Assembly: GCF_000247695.1 (NCBI RefSeq)
Contig: NW_004624734.1
Coordinates: 32,269,331-32,333,330 of the forward strand
Direction: 5' to 3'
DNA length: 64,000 nt
From: Heterocephalus glaber
Taxonomy: Eukaryota > Chordata > Mammalia > Rodentia > Bathyergidae
This document shows positions 11,950 through 21,429 of the stretch, piece by piece. The first letter of the stretch is position 1; the number at the start of each line of letters is the position of its first letter. Made by a program: the position numbers and the translations under genes. The notes below the pieces were generated by a model. It saw only the letters and a program-made list of their open reading frames with translations. It searched no databases and was not told where the DNA came from.

Positions 11950-13855
11950 GGGATTTGGGGAAGCCTTACAGAAGGATTTTCAGAGCTGCTTGTTAATAGG
12001 TGACTAAGTGAGGTTACAAAATCACACTGTCTGGGCATCAGCTGTCACCAACAGGATTAGGGGCCTCTCATCCATTTAGTCTGTATCTAAGAGATCACGC
12101 TAACAAACAGTGCGAACGTGGGGCCTTGGGAAGGCCTCTTTACCCTGCTGGGCCTTAGCCGGCTCATCTGTGCAGGGATGACATTTGTTCTCCACTCACC
12201 CCCACCGCCATTCCAATGACCCTTATTGACTTTCTGTGTGCGGGCTGGTGGAGCAAACATTTCCCGAATTCCTGGAAACCAGTCCAGCTTTGCCAGAACC
12301 AAATGCTGGCGCTGGTGCTGGCTCTGTCCCTGGCCTGCCTGGGTCGCTATTTCCTCATCTGTTAACGTGCAGAGGTTGGCCTTTCTGGGTCCTTCCCACT
12401 CATTCTGTGCAGAAGCGAGTTGCCAGGGATGGGCTAAAGAGATGGGGAGGAAATTGAGGCTGAAGGGCTTGTGGGTAAGAGGCTTCCAAGTGGTTGGAGT
12501 CAGAGAAGCCAGCAGAGGGAAGGGGCAGAGTAGGAGTTGGGGTCAGTAAAGAGGGATGGAGGCACCTGACTAACCTGGCAGGCTGGCTCATCCTTCTAGG
12601 CCATCTCAAAAGAGGTCCCTGAGACCGCAGGACCAGTGTGGGGCCCTCCAAGGAAGAGGCTAGAGCCAGCCATACTCCTTGCAGGCTTGCCTGGCCAAGC
12701 TCTTTGCCTTTTGCCTCACCCCACCCCCAGGCAGGCCAGGAAGGGTCAAAGCCCCCAGCTGGGTCTTGCTGTTGGGCCAGCAGTCAAACTAACACTGCAG
12801 TGGGGGGGGGGGAGGTTTAAAACTAAGCTCTCCAGGCAAACAGTATCTTTGCTATCTGGTGTTTGGATCCCAGCATGGGGAAAAGGAAGGTGAGGCCACA
12901 GCGCCAGTTGTGTCCAGAGGAGCCTGAATCCTGGGCAGGGAGTTAAGAGGGAGGGGACAGGCAGGCCTGCAGATAAGGGCCAAACTGTTCATTTCCCTGT
13001 TCAGGGGCCATTGCCTGTCTTTAAGCGCCATGGAGCCAGCTCCAGTCCAGCTCCTGATGAGATCAGGTGCGTTCAAGGTGGTATGGCCGTAGACACTTCA
13101 GGAAACCTAGACACCCCTTTGTCCTCTTGTGGCACAGGCCGAGGGTGGAGGGGTCTTGTCTCCTGGTGCATAATGGGAAATCTCCCCTCTGTGACTCAGG
13201 GTCTTCATGTTAAAGAGGACAAGGGTCTCTTTGGCTACTTCTCTCCCTCTAGCTTGTGGGGAGATCACCAGGATACATGAGTTCCTGTTTCCCAGAGTTG
13301 TGGGTCCGTAGGGAGGCCCATGGAAAATGCCAGCTCCTGTTACGGGTTATAGGATTATCACTCATGAGGTCCTAGCCACCATGCTGATCCCAGGCGGGAC
13401 GTGGTTAGCCAGGCCCAGACTGAGCAGGGAGCCAGGCAAATTTTCTTTTCTTTTTTGTTTACAATCTCAGAAGCCTGATGCTCTCAGCTCTCAGAGCCAA
13501 CTGATGCCTCCTGCCCAGTATCCAGGGTACAGGTGAGGGTGTTGGTTTCTGCATCTAGGCCCCTAGGTGTTCTCAGGAAATGAAATGGCACATGACTGTC
13601 ATCAACGCCACAGGCCCTCAACTGGTGAAAAATGTGACCATGGGGCCATTCATGGTAAGAGTTCAGCATATCTGTGGTGGGATTTTAAGTGGTGGGGCAG
13701 CACATGGGAGGGCCCTCCTACAACTGGAGATAAGAGTCTTAGATATAGAGTCCCAAGGCCAATCCAGGGGTGTAACATTTGGAAAGCATAAAAAAACCCA
13801 GGACTTGGTTTTTCTGTCAAGCAAGTACCACAGTACTATATGGCTTTCTGAGTTG
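11950..13855. other. Single-copy stretch without a gene
   Basis: GC-rich with a pure G run at about 12802-12812. Overlapping open frames of up to about 107 codons occur on both strands, which fits base composition rather than coding. No repeat family was recognised. Confidence 0.45.
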
Positions 13856-13859
13856 TTTT

Positions 13860-13976
13860 AAGAACTAAGCATGGGGCTGGGGATTTAGCTCAGTGGTACC
13901 ATGGCCTGCCTCGAAAGCTCAAGGTCCCGAGTTCGATCCCTGGTACCAAAAAAAAAAAAAAAAAGAACTAAGCATG
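13860..13976 (+). repeat. Young ID SINE with perfect target-site duplication
   Basis: The body starts GGGGCTGGGGATTTAGCTCAG near 13873 and ends with GGTACC at about 13947, followed by 15 or more A residues. The 14-bp duplication AAGAACTAAGCATG is perfect at 13860-13873 and 13963-13976. The intact A and B boxes and unmutated duplication point to a recent insertion. Confidence 0.95.
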
Positions 13977-14929
13977 ATTTTGAATATCAGTGGCCCCAGA
14001 GGAACCTTTGGCACATAGAAAATGCTCGCTCAGTGTTATAGAGGGAGAGAAGAAAGAGCATGATATTGAGGTCCAGGACCATCTCAACTGTCCTGACCTT
14101 GAAATGCCAGAGGCTGAAAATAGCTTAGGGCGAAGGCCCCCTTAACAATGACTACTTAGCTCATGCCATTGGGCCAGAGGTGTGTGGGCTAGCAAAAGTA
14201 TACTCTGAATAAACTGATGTGAGTTCCGAGTAGGAGCAGTTTCCCAGGAAGATTTGCCCCCCTCCCCCAGAGCCCACAAACAGTTCAGCTCTTTAGTGGC
14301 CAGAGCCCAAAGGCCTTGGGAGGCAGGTGTGAGGGGAGGGGGTGGGTTCTGTGGTCAGAGTTCCAGGCTGGTCATCGAGACTTCTATTCTCCTGGAAGCT
14401 GCCGGTTACATCACCTGGAACACATTTCTGAACCGTGCATCTCTGGGCACAAAGGGCAAGGGTGCAGACAATAGGCTGTGGTTTGGCCACTTCCGAGCTG
14501 TGCGAACCTGAGCATGCCATCGGACCTCTCAGCTGGGGTTGCTCGGTTGTTCATCTGGGAGGTGGGAGTGGTGGGGAGGACGGAACGAGGTGATGGCTAA
14601 GAGCCCCAAGTGCATCTGCAAGAGCAGGTGAAAGGAAAGGGTGGGGTAGGAGCTGCCTACACTCCTGTCACGGGGCAGACACTGGTCACCACCCTGGAGT
14701 GGGCAGGAGGAGACTCTAGGATCCTCTCCATTCCAGGCAAGGCCTTTCTTTGGGGGCTCAGGACAAATGCAGGTAGCAGCACCCACTCAGTAGTGGGGTC
14801 AGGTAAGGCTGACCAGAATGGAGGCCCATGCTAAACTTCCCAGTGACTCTTTGGTGCCACCTTAAGAGATGGGTTTGGAGCCTCAGTCCTTCTGTAATCG
14901 CCAAGCCCTACCCCCTTCTTAACAGTAGG

Positions 14930-15135
14930 AACAGAGGAGAATTAATTAGTAAACGTGGCTGTCAAACGCGGTCAGTGTTATTATTAACTTAGTGTGTTTG
15001 TTTAAAGGGGGGCCCTGCTTGCTCCAGTGTGCTGCGTGTGGGCGACTGGCCGGCCGGCCAGGTTTGCTGGGAAATCCTGGAGATTGCTTCCACATGGGAG
15101 TTTACAACACAAATAATTAATTGCAGTGGTGGAAG
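14930..15135. promoter_or_regulatory. Candidate conserved non-coding element
   Basis: TAATTAG at 14943-14949 and AATAATTAATTGC near 15112-15124 are homeodomain-type motifs. TGTTTGTTTA at 14995-15004 is a strong FOX-type motif. Between them lies CTGGCCGGCCGGCCAG at 15046-15061, a perfect 16-bp palindrome. There are no repeat matches. The enhancer role is inferred. Confidence 0.35.
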
Positions 15136-15139
15136 GCCT

Positions 15140-15595
15140 TGGGGGCCAGGGATAATGAGTTCTGACATGGCTTTTGCCTTCCTTCATATAAATGGAGAGG
15201 CGTTCCCTAAGGGGAGGAATTGGACCTGGAGAGGGTGTCCCAAGGGTTTAGGTGCCACTATCTGCAGGCAGGGTGACCAGACAGGTCCTCCCTGCTATCC
15301 CAGGGCCCTCAGCCAGGGGGGAGACCTGAGGAGTGCTGTGAACAGGCCACGCAGGCCATGTGTGTTCATGTGTTCTGCAGCACGGACATGCACAGGCCTC
15401 TCCAGGCTGATCTGCTGCAGTGCTCCGGAAGCAACCAGGTGTACCATGTTCACCTCACACACCCCACTGCACTGCTCCGCTACTCATGGCCAGGTGTGGG
15501 TAGGAGACTGGTGTGGAAGTGCTACCTTATCATGTCCACCTGATTTATCTAAGATGTGCTGGGGTGAGAGGAACTGCAGGCAGTGTCTCTGCTCT
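15140..15595. other. Single-copy stretch, open frame judged spurious
   Basis: A 192-codon open frame runs from 15029 to 15607 on the plus strand and ends inside a B1. Its translation has no known domain. I see no gene here. Confidence 0.45.
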
Positions 15596-15598
15596 TTG

Positions 15599-15743
15599 GT
15601 TTTTTGAGACAGGGTCTCACTGTGTAGTTCAAGCTGCTCTTGAACTCACTATGTAGCCCAGGCTGGCCTCGAACTCTCTGAAATCCTCCTGCCTCCGCCT
15701 GCCAAGTGCTGGGATTATAGGCTTGCGCTACCACGCCAGGTCT
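15599..15743 (-). repeat. B1 SINE
   Basis: GAGACAGGGTCTCACTGTG, the duplicated GTAGTTCAAGCTG/GTAGCCCAGGCTGG module, CCTCCTGCCTCCGCC and GTGCTGGGATTATAGGC are in minus-strand B1 order. Confidence 0.92.
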
Positions 15744-15849
15744 CCTAATGCTACTTTAAAAAATTATGAGGCCTTGGCTTCACTCACTGATCTTTCCATA
15801 TACTGAGTTCTCATGTGTCTTAGTCCTTCCTTCCAAGACTAAAAGGAAG

Positions 15850-16175
15850 GGACTCTGGAGCCACACTTAGATTTAAATATTGCTCCATCACTTGCTAGCT
15901 AGCTTTGTGAGTTTGGAAAGGTTAGTAACCTCTCTGTGCTTCAGTTTCCTCATCTGTATGATGGAGTAATACTACCTCTTGGGGTTGGTTTGGGGGATTG
16001 AGTATATTAACATTCATTTTTTTTTTTGTAATGGGATTTGAACTCAGGACCTTGCGCTTGTGAGGCAATCAACTGAACCACTGAGCTAAATCCCCGTCCC
16101 CTACATTAGCATTCATAAACCATTTACACCAATGCTTAGCCCATGGCGAGTGCTATATAAAAGCTGGTTAAACAA
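15850..16175 (+). repeat. MIR SINE split by an ID
   Basis: GGACTCTGGAGCCACAC, CATCACTTGCTAGCTAGC, CTTCAGTTTCCTCATCTG and, after the ID, CCAATGCTTAGCCCATGG follow full MIR order. The insertion at 16018-16104 separates the last part. Confidence 0.85.
16006..16116 (-). repeat. ID SINE inserted in MIR, with target-site duplication
   Basis: The minus-strand ID body lies at about 16027-16102. The flanking 12-bp copies ATTAACATTCAT (16006-16017) and ATTAGCATTCAT (16105-16116) differ at one base and restore the MIR when one is removed. Confidence 0.9.
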
Positions 16176-16879
16176 ATGAATGAGTTACGACGGCTCTGAG
16201 CAGAGCAGGCCACTTTAAGTCACTGGTCTCTGTATCATTTCCTTTCCCCCCAGCATTTCAACACACTAAGAACAGGTGCTGTGTACCTGACACTCTTTTA
16301 TGGCTCTCCTGATCTCTTGGCCGCTTGCAAGTTCCACCTACATAGAAGCTGCCCTGGCTGGAGTCTGCTATGGCTCTGTGAACCAACTTTCCTCAGGGAG
16401 GTCCCTAAATCCTGTTAGCTGCTGTGGTCTTTGTTCTTTGAAAGATGACTCCTCTGTATCAGGCAGGTGAGCCCAGCACATACCTACCCATACTGCCTCC
16501 AAAAGGGGTTATCACCCTGAACTGAGGAGTGGACTGGCCTTGTGCCTTGTGACATGTGGGATAGGAGTGTTTCAGCATGCTGCTGGGCTCCTTCCAGTTA
16601 GTGTCTGGAGGCTTCAGGGTGTGCTGGTTTTGCACGAGGTAGGCCAGGGTTGTCCCGTACCAATGAAGGACATTTTGTTGACCGTCCGATCATTCCTTGC
16701 CTACTTTATTGTGACCTGTCAGTTGTAAAGATGGAACATCATTGAAAAGAGCTAGAAGACAAGAGCCAGTATAACCCAGAAATACAGATAAGTAAATGTT
16801 AACAGACTTCTCCCTGAAACCTGAGCAGACTGTGTGCTTAAGTGTGTGTGCATGTGTGTTGTGTGTTCATCAAGCTTCT

Positions 16880-17152
16880 TTCTTTCTTTCTTTCTTTTTG
16901 TTTATTTGGTGGTACTGGGGATTGAACTTAGGACCACTGCAATGAGCTACATTGCCAATCTCCTCTTCCTCCTCTTCTTCCTTCTCTTCCTCCTCCTTCT
17001 GCTCCTTCTCCTCCTCCTCTTTCTTTTTTTTCTTTTTTTTGAGACAAAGTCTTCCTAAATCACTAAGTTCCCAGGCTGGGCTTGAATTTGCAATTCTCCT
17101 GCTTCAACCTCCAGGAGTGCTGGGATTATAGGTGTGTACCACCATGCATCTT
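16880..17152 (-). repeat. B1/ID composite SINE with pyrimidine-rich linker
   Basis: A worn ID in reverse orientation (GGTACTGGGGATTGAAC at about 16911-16927) is joined through a CT-rich stretch (16961-17040) to a reverse B1 (17040-17150, ending GTGTACCACCATGC). This is the order expected for a reverse-oriented B1-dID dimer. The linker has expanded into a polypyrimidine tract. Confidence 0.7.
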
Positions 17153-17354
17153 TATATCCACATTTTGGATATCATAAAAATCATAAAAATTCTGGGAAAC
17201 CATCCTAAAGAAATGCTGTAATGTTTGCAAAATGCTTTATGTGCAAAGATGTCCTTTACACAGGTATTTATGAAAGGAAATGGGACAACTGCAGTGTCCA
17301 GCGCTGGGGATACAGTTATGTAAAGCCAAGGTTGTGCAGATTTTATTGGTTTTC

Positions 17355-17540
17355 AGTCTTTTGTAGGTTCATGAGTTGCTTGAGAAACCTATTAAAATGA
17401 AGATTCCCAGCCTTCACCCCTAGAGATTCTGATTTAATAGGTCTGGGATTGAGTCCAGAAATCTACATTTTTAACATACCCTATATGCTTCCAATGCAGA
17501 TGTTCTACAGTTCAACATTTGAGAAAACTGATCCACTCGA
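17355..17540 (+). mobile_element. hAT-Charlie MITE, MER5A-like
   Basis: GATTCCCAGCCTTCACCCCT, AGATTCTGATTTAATAGGTC and CCAGAAATCTACATTTTTAAC follow the order of the common 190-bp MER5A-type element. It is non-coding and ancient. Confidence 0.75.
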
Positions 17541-18049
17541 TGGGATTTTGCAGTCATTTTAAATGATGTTTACAGGAAGATTATAACAGTATGGTGGAAT
17601 GCTTTGTAAATAAAAAGTATGTAAAATTGTATATGACTCTGTATCCAATTATGAAATACAGCCATGTAAACCAAAGCAAAAATGTACAAAAATGTAAACA
17701 GAGGCAGTATCAGGGTGGTAGGGTTATGGTGATTTTCTTCTTCTTTTCTATATTTTCCACAATTTCTAAAAGTGAGCATAATTTTATCACAAAACCCATC
17801 AACCCATACTTTTAAAACAGAAACTGTTCTTGGAGCAAAAGGGCAGTCTATTGGTCATTCTCTTTCCTGGCATCACAACAAAAGGTTTCATTTTCTCTCT
17901 GAAAAATGGGAGGAGTCTGAAGCAAAGCTATCCTGGGGTCTTCACCTTCAGGTGGGTCCCAATCCCTCTTAGAAATGCTCTCCTACAGCTGACAGACCTT
18001 TGATGCATGTCTATAGTCCCTGAAGGTCAGTCAGCCCCGAGTCATGGTT

Positions 18050-18160
18050 AATATCAAAAATATTATCAGGGGTTTGGGGCACAGCTTAGTGGCAGAGTGC
18101 ATGTTTAGCATGTGCAAGGCCCTGGGTTCAATCCCAGCACCAAAACACAACAAAGTATCT
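18050..18160 (+). repeat. Old ID SINE
   Basis: GGGGTTTGGGGCACAGCTTA begins an ID-like body with CCTGGGTTCAATCCCAGCACC as B box and 3' end. It is much more diverged than the GGTACC-ended copies and resembles an older subfamily. Confidence 0.75.
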
Positions 18161-18221
18161 CAGCCTGGGATGGTAGGGCTGATCATTTCAAAGAGCAGGA
18201 CAGTCTTAATGCCTCACTCTC

Positions 18222-18337
18222 TTTTAGAGACAAGATCTTGCTATGTAGCCCAGCCTGGCCTGGAACTTGTGGCGATCCTCCTGCCCCAGCCTCCTGAGTA
18301 TTGGGATTATGGGTATGAACCACAATGGCTGGCCTAA
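18222..18337 (-). repeat. B1-like SINE, short form
   Basis: GAGACAAGATCTTGCTATG, AGCCTGGCCTGGAACTTG, CCTCCTGCCCCAGCCTCC and GGGATTATGGGTATGAACC match a reverse B1 monomer without the internal duplication. Confidence 0.8.
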
Positions 18338-18344
18338 TGCTATT

Positions 18345-18361
18345 CTCTTGAACATTATTTA
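18345..18361. repeat. Probable target-site duplication, COQ10B retrocopy, left copy
   Basis: CTCTTGAACATTATTTA here pairs with CTCTTGGGCATTTTTTA at 20174-20190, 14 of 17 positions identical. It adjoins the A-rich tail of the retrocopy. Confidence 0.6.
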
Positions 18362-20173
18362 TTTATTTATTTTTACCAAAAATAAACAAATTAACTTTAT
18401 TAAGTTACTACTTCAGTCCGTACATTGATTTGTTTAAAAAAAATCAGTTTGGAATATATTATTGAAAGTGAGTACGCACAATAAATAGGAAAGGGGCTGT
18501 GTGGTGCGGGAGGACAGTCACCAGCTTGTCCCCGGGTGGCCTCCCAGGGGGGACAAGTGCCAAGCATGCCTGGGGATGGCTGGCCAGAGCCCCAGGAGGC
18601 CGCCATCCCCCCAAGGGAGCTCCACCCTCTGGACCACTCGGAAACCAAAGCGCGCACCTCACCGTGCATCCGAGAGCCAGCCTCACTGACCAACAGTGCC
18701 AGGGAACCTTCATTAATGAGTTTTTTCCTTTGCAGTTCTGGGGCTTGAACCCAGGTCCTTGAGGATGCTAGGCAAGTGCTCTAGCACTCAAATTTATTCA
18801 AGGGAGAGTCTCACTCTGGTGATTCTCACTTGTGATTCTCCTACGTCAGCCTTCCAAATAGCTGGGATGACAGGTGCATGCCACCATGCCCAGCTAAAGC
18901 AAAATTTTTGCTTGAAATATATGATTACTCAATTATCCCAAGCCATACGGCAGGCCCTACAGTAATAAGTTACACGTATTCTGAATTTAAATAACTTAAA
19001 CATGATGTGGCTAATATATACTATGTATCTCAACAAGCCTCTCGCAGGGAAGGTGCTAATTAAAAGGTATTTTAAATTAGTGTTAATTGCTGCTCAGAAT
19101 GGCGTATCTATAGTAATGGTGGCGTACCCCTTACTGCAAATGCAGAACCTTGGAATCATACTTGTTTGAACAAATACTTCTTATGTACACGTGTGTCCAT
19201 GTTCTATGTGCAAGTTCTCAGTGGAGCAGGCTTATGATCACGGCTAGGCTTAACAAGTGCTCCCTGACTCTTCGAACCCCGAAAGCACTGCTCACAGGGA
19301 CCTGCGCAGGCGCAGGTGCGGCCGCCCATCGCCCTACATTGGTGTACCTGGTGCAGCACCAGCTCTGGAGGGATGCTCGTCTCCGGGCGTACAGCTTGCA
19401 TGTTCTCCTTTCAAAGGCAGCCACCAATCTGCTTCACCACCTCATCAAAAAACAGGGTGGCAAGCTGAGAGTGCAGAAGTGAGCAGAACTCGAACGACAC
19501 CGAAAAATCCAAGATGCAAAATCTTGGGTAGCCAGGAAGGCCCGGGCTGAAACGCAAAATCGTCTCCAAATGTTTGAAGTCTCCCATCCGTTCAGGATGC
19601 CTTTACCAAATGCGGTTTCACCAAGGTTACTACTGATGTGTATCGCTCCAGCACAGGTGGAAAGCCGGTTTCGAACCGGATTTTACAATATCCGGATCTC
19701 CTTGATATTATATCTGATTTTTTGCACCAAGGAACGAAATGCTTGTAATCCTCCATTCCCGATACTACATCATACATTTCCTGCGTTGAATATCCAGTAA
19801 TTCTCTCTGAATATTCTTTTCTTTTATTAATGGTGCAGTGATTTTTGAAGAAAGTTCTTGCATGTATCTCCTTAGGCAAAATTGAGGTATGTAGTGGGAG
19901 AGTTCTACTCATCAGTAAACCACAGGAAGCTAAATATCCGGAAAATCGAAGGCAGTCCCGCTTAAGGTTACAGGAGGAACTCGTCTCAGCGCAGTGAGAA
20001 GAACCAGTGTGTCAGTTTTCGTTCGAGGTGGGGCTTTCCCAGTTTCTGCGCCCCTCCTGATCCCCCCCCCCCCCCCGCCGCAGCCCGAGGCGGACACGGG
20101 TCCGAAGGAGGCCCCGGCAGCCCAGGGCGACCTCAACCGCCCCCAGGGTCCCGACGTGGGAGCCTCGGGTCTC
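18362..20173 (-). pseudogene. COQ10B: COQ10B processed pseudogene (retrocopy)
   Basis: Translating the minus strand gives recognisable blocks of COQ10B, the mitochondrial START-like protein that binds coenzyme [16 protein letters not shown] lies just upstream of 19870 and the block around [18 protein letters not shown] at about 19730-19785. Then come [18 protein letters not shown] to about 19592, [17 protein letters not shown] near 19520, [13 protein letters not shown] near 19435, and [11 protein letters not shown] down to about 19395. Blocks from different exons are contiguous, so introns are absent. It is dead: a stop follows PHLVKAS, the frame shifts before HLET, again between KQ and the next methionine, and again after CKLY. 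The normal 3' end of the reading frame falls near 19336. Further 3', AATAAA (near 18398) and an A-rich tail (about 18362-18377) lie beyond a B1/ID composite that landed in the 3' UTR. The GC-rich 20000-20173 part would be 5' UTR. Naming the family is secure; the exact ends are inferred from the flanking duplications. Confidence 0.9.
18721..18897 (-). repeat. B1/ID composite SINE inside the retrocopy
   Basis: A reverse ID part (GGGGCTTGAACCCAGGTCC at about 18742) is followed by a worn reverse B1 part (GCTGGGATGACAGGTGCATG, ACCATGCCCAGC). It interrupts the COQ10B 3' UTR and so post-dates the retrocopy. Confidence 0.7.
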
Positions 20174-20190
20174 CTCTTGGGCATTTTTTA
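20174..20190. repeat. Probable target-site duplication, COQ10B retrocopy, right copy
   Basis: Partner of 18345-18361. On the minus strand the copy begins T/AAAAAATG, close to the TT/AAAA site preferred by LINE-1 endonuclease, which fits L1-driven retrotransposition. Confidence 0.6.
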
Positions 20191-20754
20191 GGTATGACAG
20201 TTTGTACAGGACAGTAAGGCCCTGTCTCAAGAAACTGGATATTGGGCCGGTATAGGGAACAGGGGAAAAAGGGGACGTTACTGGAATCTCTGCAGTTAAG
20301 CCCTAGTCTCCTGCGAGCCAAGGCAGTACACGGCGAATTATAGGAAAGGCTAAAAAAATGAGACTGAGAAGAAGCTGAGCCTTGGGTCTGATCAGTGCTG
20401 CTCTGGGCGGCAAAGACAAAAGCCCCCAGCTTACCGCACCTTTTCTTCAGTACTCAGTACATCGGGAGAAACAAATGTAACGAATGACTTGCAGAGAGTT
20501 CAGTACATCCGCATAAACAAGATGGTAACAGTCCAAGAACAATGAGGAACTGAGTAGATGTTTGTTCCTCCCAGGATGTCTCCAGCAGGTGTAATCTTGT
20601 CCTGGAGAATCACAGCATCACTGGCTCATTGAGGTCTCAGTTGTGACCGGAGGCCACAATTGAGTTATGTCTTGGAATTCCGCAGCTGGGCTGTAGGCAA
20701 GAGAACTAGGCTAACCGAATGATTTTACCCTAAAATTATGTAGCATTGCTCCCG

Positions 20755-20850
20755 ACAGGCCGGGGATTTAGCTCAGTGGTTCCGGTGCCTGCCTCACAAG
20801 CGTGAGGACCGAGTTCTATACCCGGTAGCAAAAAACAAAACAAAACAAAA
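20755..20850 (+). repeat. ID SINE
   Basis: GGCCGGGGATTTAGCTCAGT begins near 20758, with GTGCCTGCCTCACAAGC in the middle, ending CCCGGTAGC and an AAAAC-rich tail to about 20860. The B box is altered (GAGTTCTATACCC). Confidence 0.9.
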
Positions 20851-20882
20851 AAACCCAAACAAACTGGAAATAAGGAGAACAA

Positions 20883-21425
20883 AGTTGTTTTCTGAGAGAT
20901 GCATGCCTTAGTTTTCCAGGGGTGCCATAACAAAAGCCAACAGTACCAGCTGCTTCAACAGCAGGAATGGATAGTACCCTGTTCTGCAAGGTGGAAATCT
21001 GAGATTGGGGTGCAGGCAGTTGGTTCCTTCTGTGTGTGGGATTTTTTTTTTTGCGGCACCAGGGATTGAATTCAGGACTTTGCGCTTGCAAAGCAGGTGC
21101 CGAGTTCCACTGAGCTAAATCCCAGGCAGTTGGTTCCTTCTGACGGCTGTGAGGGCAGGATATGTTTCAAGGCTCTCTCCCTGGCTCCTGTATGGCTGTT
21201 TCTCCTAGTGTGTTTGCATGGTCTTCCCTCTGCCTGTGTCCAGATTTCCTCCTGTACAGATACCAGTGATGCCAGATTAGGGCCACTGTAACCTCATTTT
21301 AATTTATTTACCTCTATAAGGACCCTATGTCCAAACATGGCCGTATTCAGAGATATTAGGGTTTAGGACTTCAACACATGAATGTGAGGGGGCACAAGTC
21401 AGCTTCAGAACAATGCATTTCTAAG
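20883..21425 (-). mobile_element. MaLR-type (MLT1-like) LTR, split by an ID
   Basis: The reverse complement contains GCACCCCTGGAAAACTAAG, GAACCAACTGCCTGCACC, GTGTTGAAGTCCTAAACCC and GACATAGGGTCCTTATAGAG in an order typical of ancient MaLR solo LTRs. No internal viral genes lie next to it. An ID at 21033-21122 divides it. Confidence 0.7.
21013..21142 (-). repeat. Young ID SINE with a 20-bp perfect target-site duplication
   Basis: The minus-strand ID body is at about 21055-21122, with its A tail as the T run at 21042-21052. The flank CAGGCAGTTGGTTCCTTCTG is repeated perfectly at 21013-21032 and 21123-21142. A short GTGTGTGGG lies between the duplication and the A tail. Confidence 0.93.
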
Positions 21426-21429
21426 CAAC

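Noticed and set aside
13873..13947. tRNA gene
   Set aside because: A and B boxes are present, but the 3' half does not fold as a tRNA and A tail plus target duplications show an ID SINE. The same applies to the other ID copies.
15029..15607. 192-codon plus-strand open frame
   Set aside because: It ends inside a B1, overlaps a CNE-like block, and shows no domain or splice context.
15549..15734. Recurrent small reading frames starting around YNPSTW-type peptides
   Set aside because: These are translations of B1 SINE sequence, seen also near 30302 and 57133, not a gene family.
19990..20173. CpG-island promoter of an active gene
   Set aside because: The GC-rich block lies at the 5' end of the COQ10B retrocopy between its duplications, so it is more simply its copied 5' UTR.
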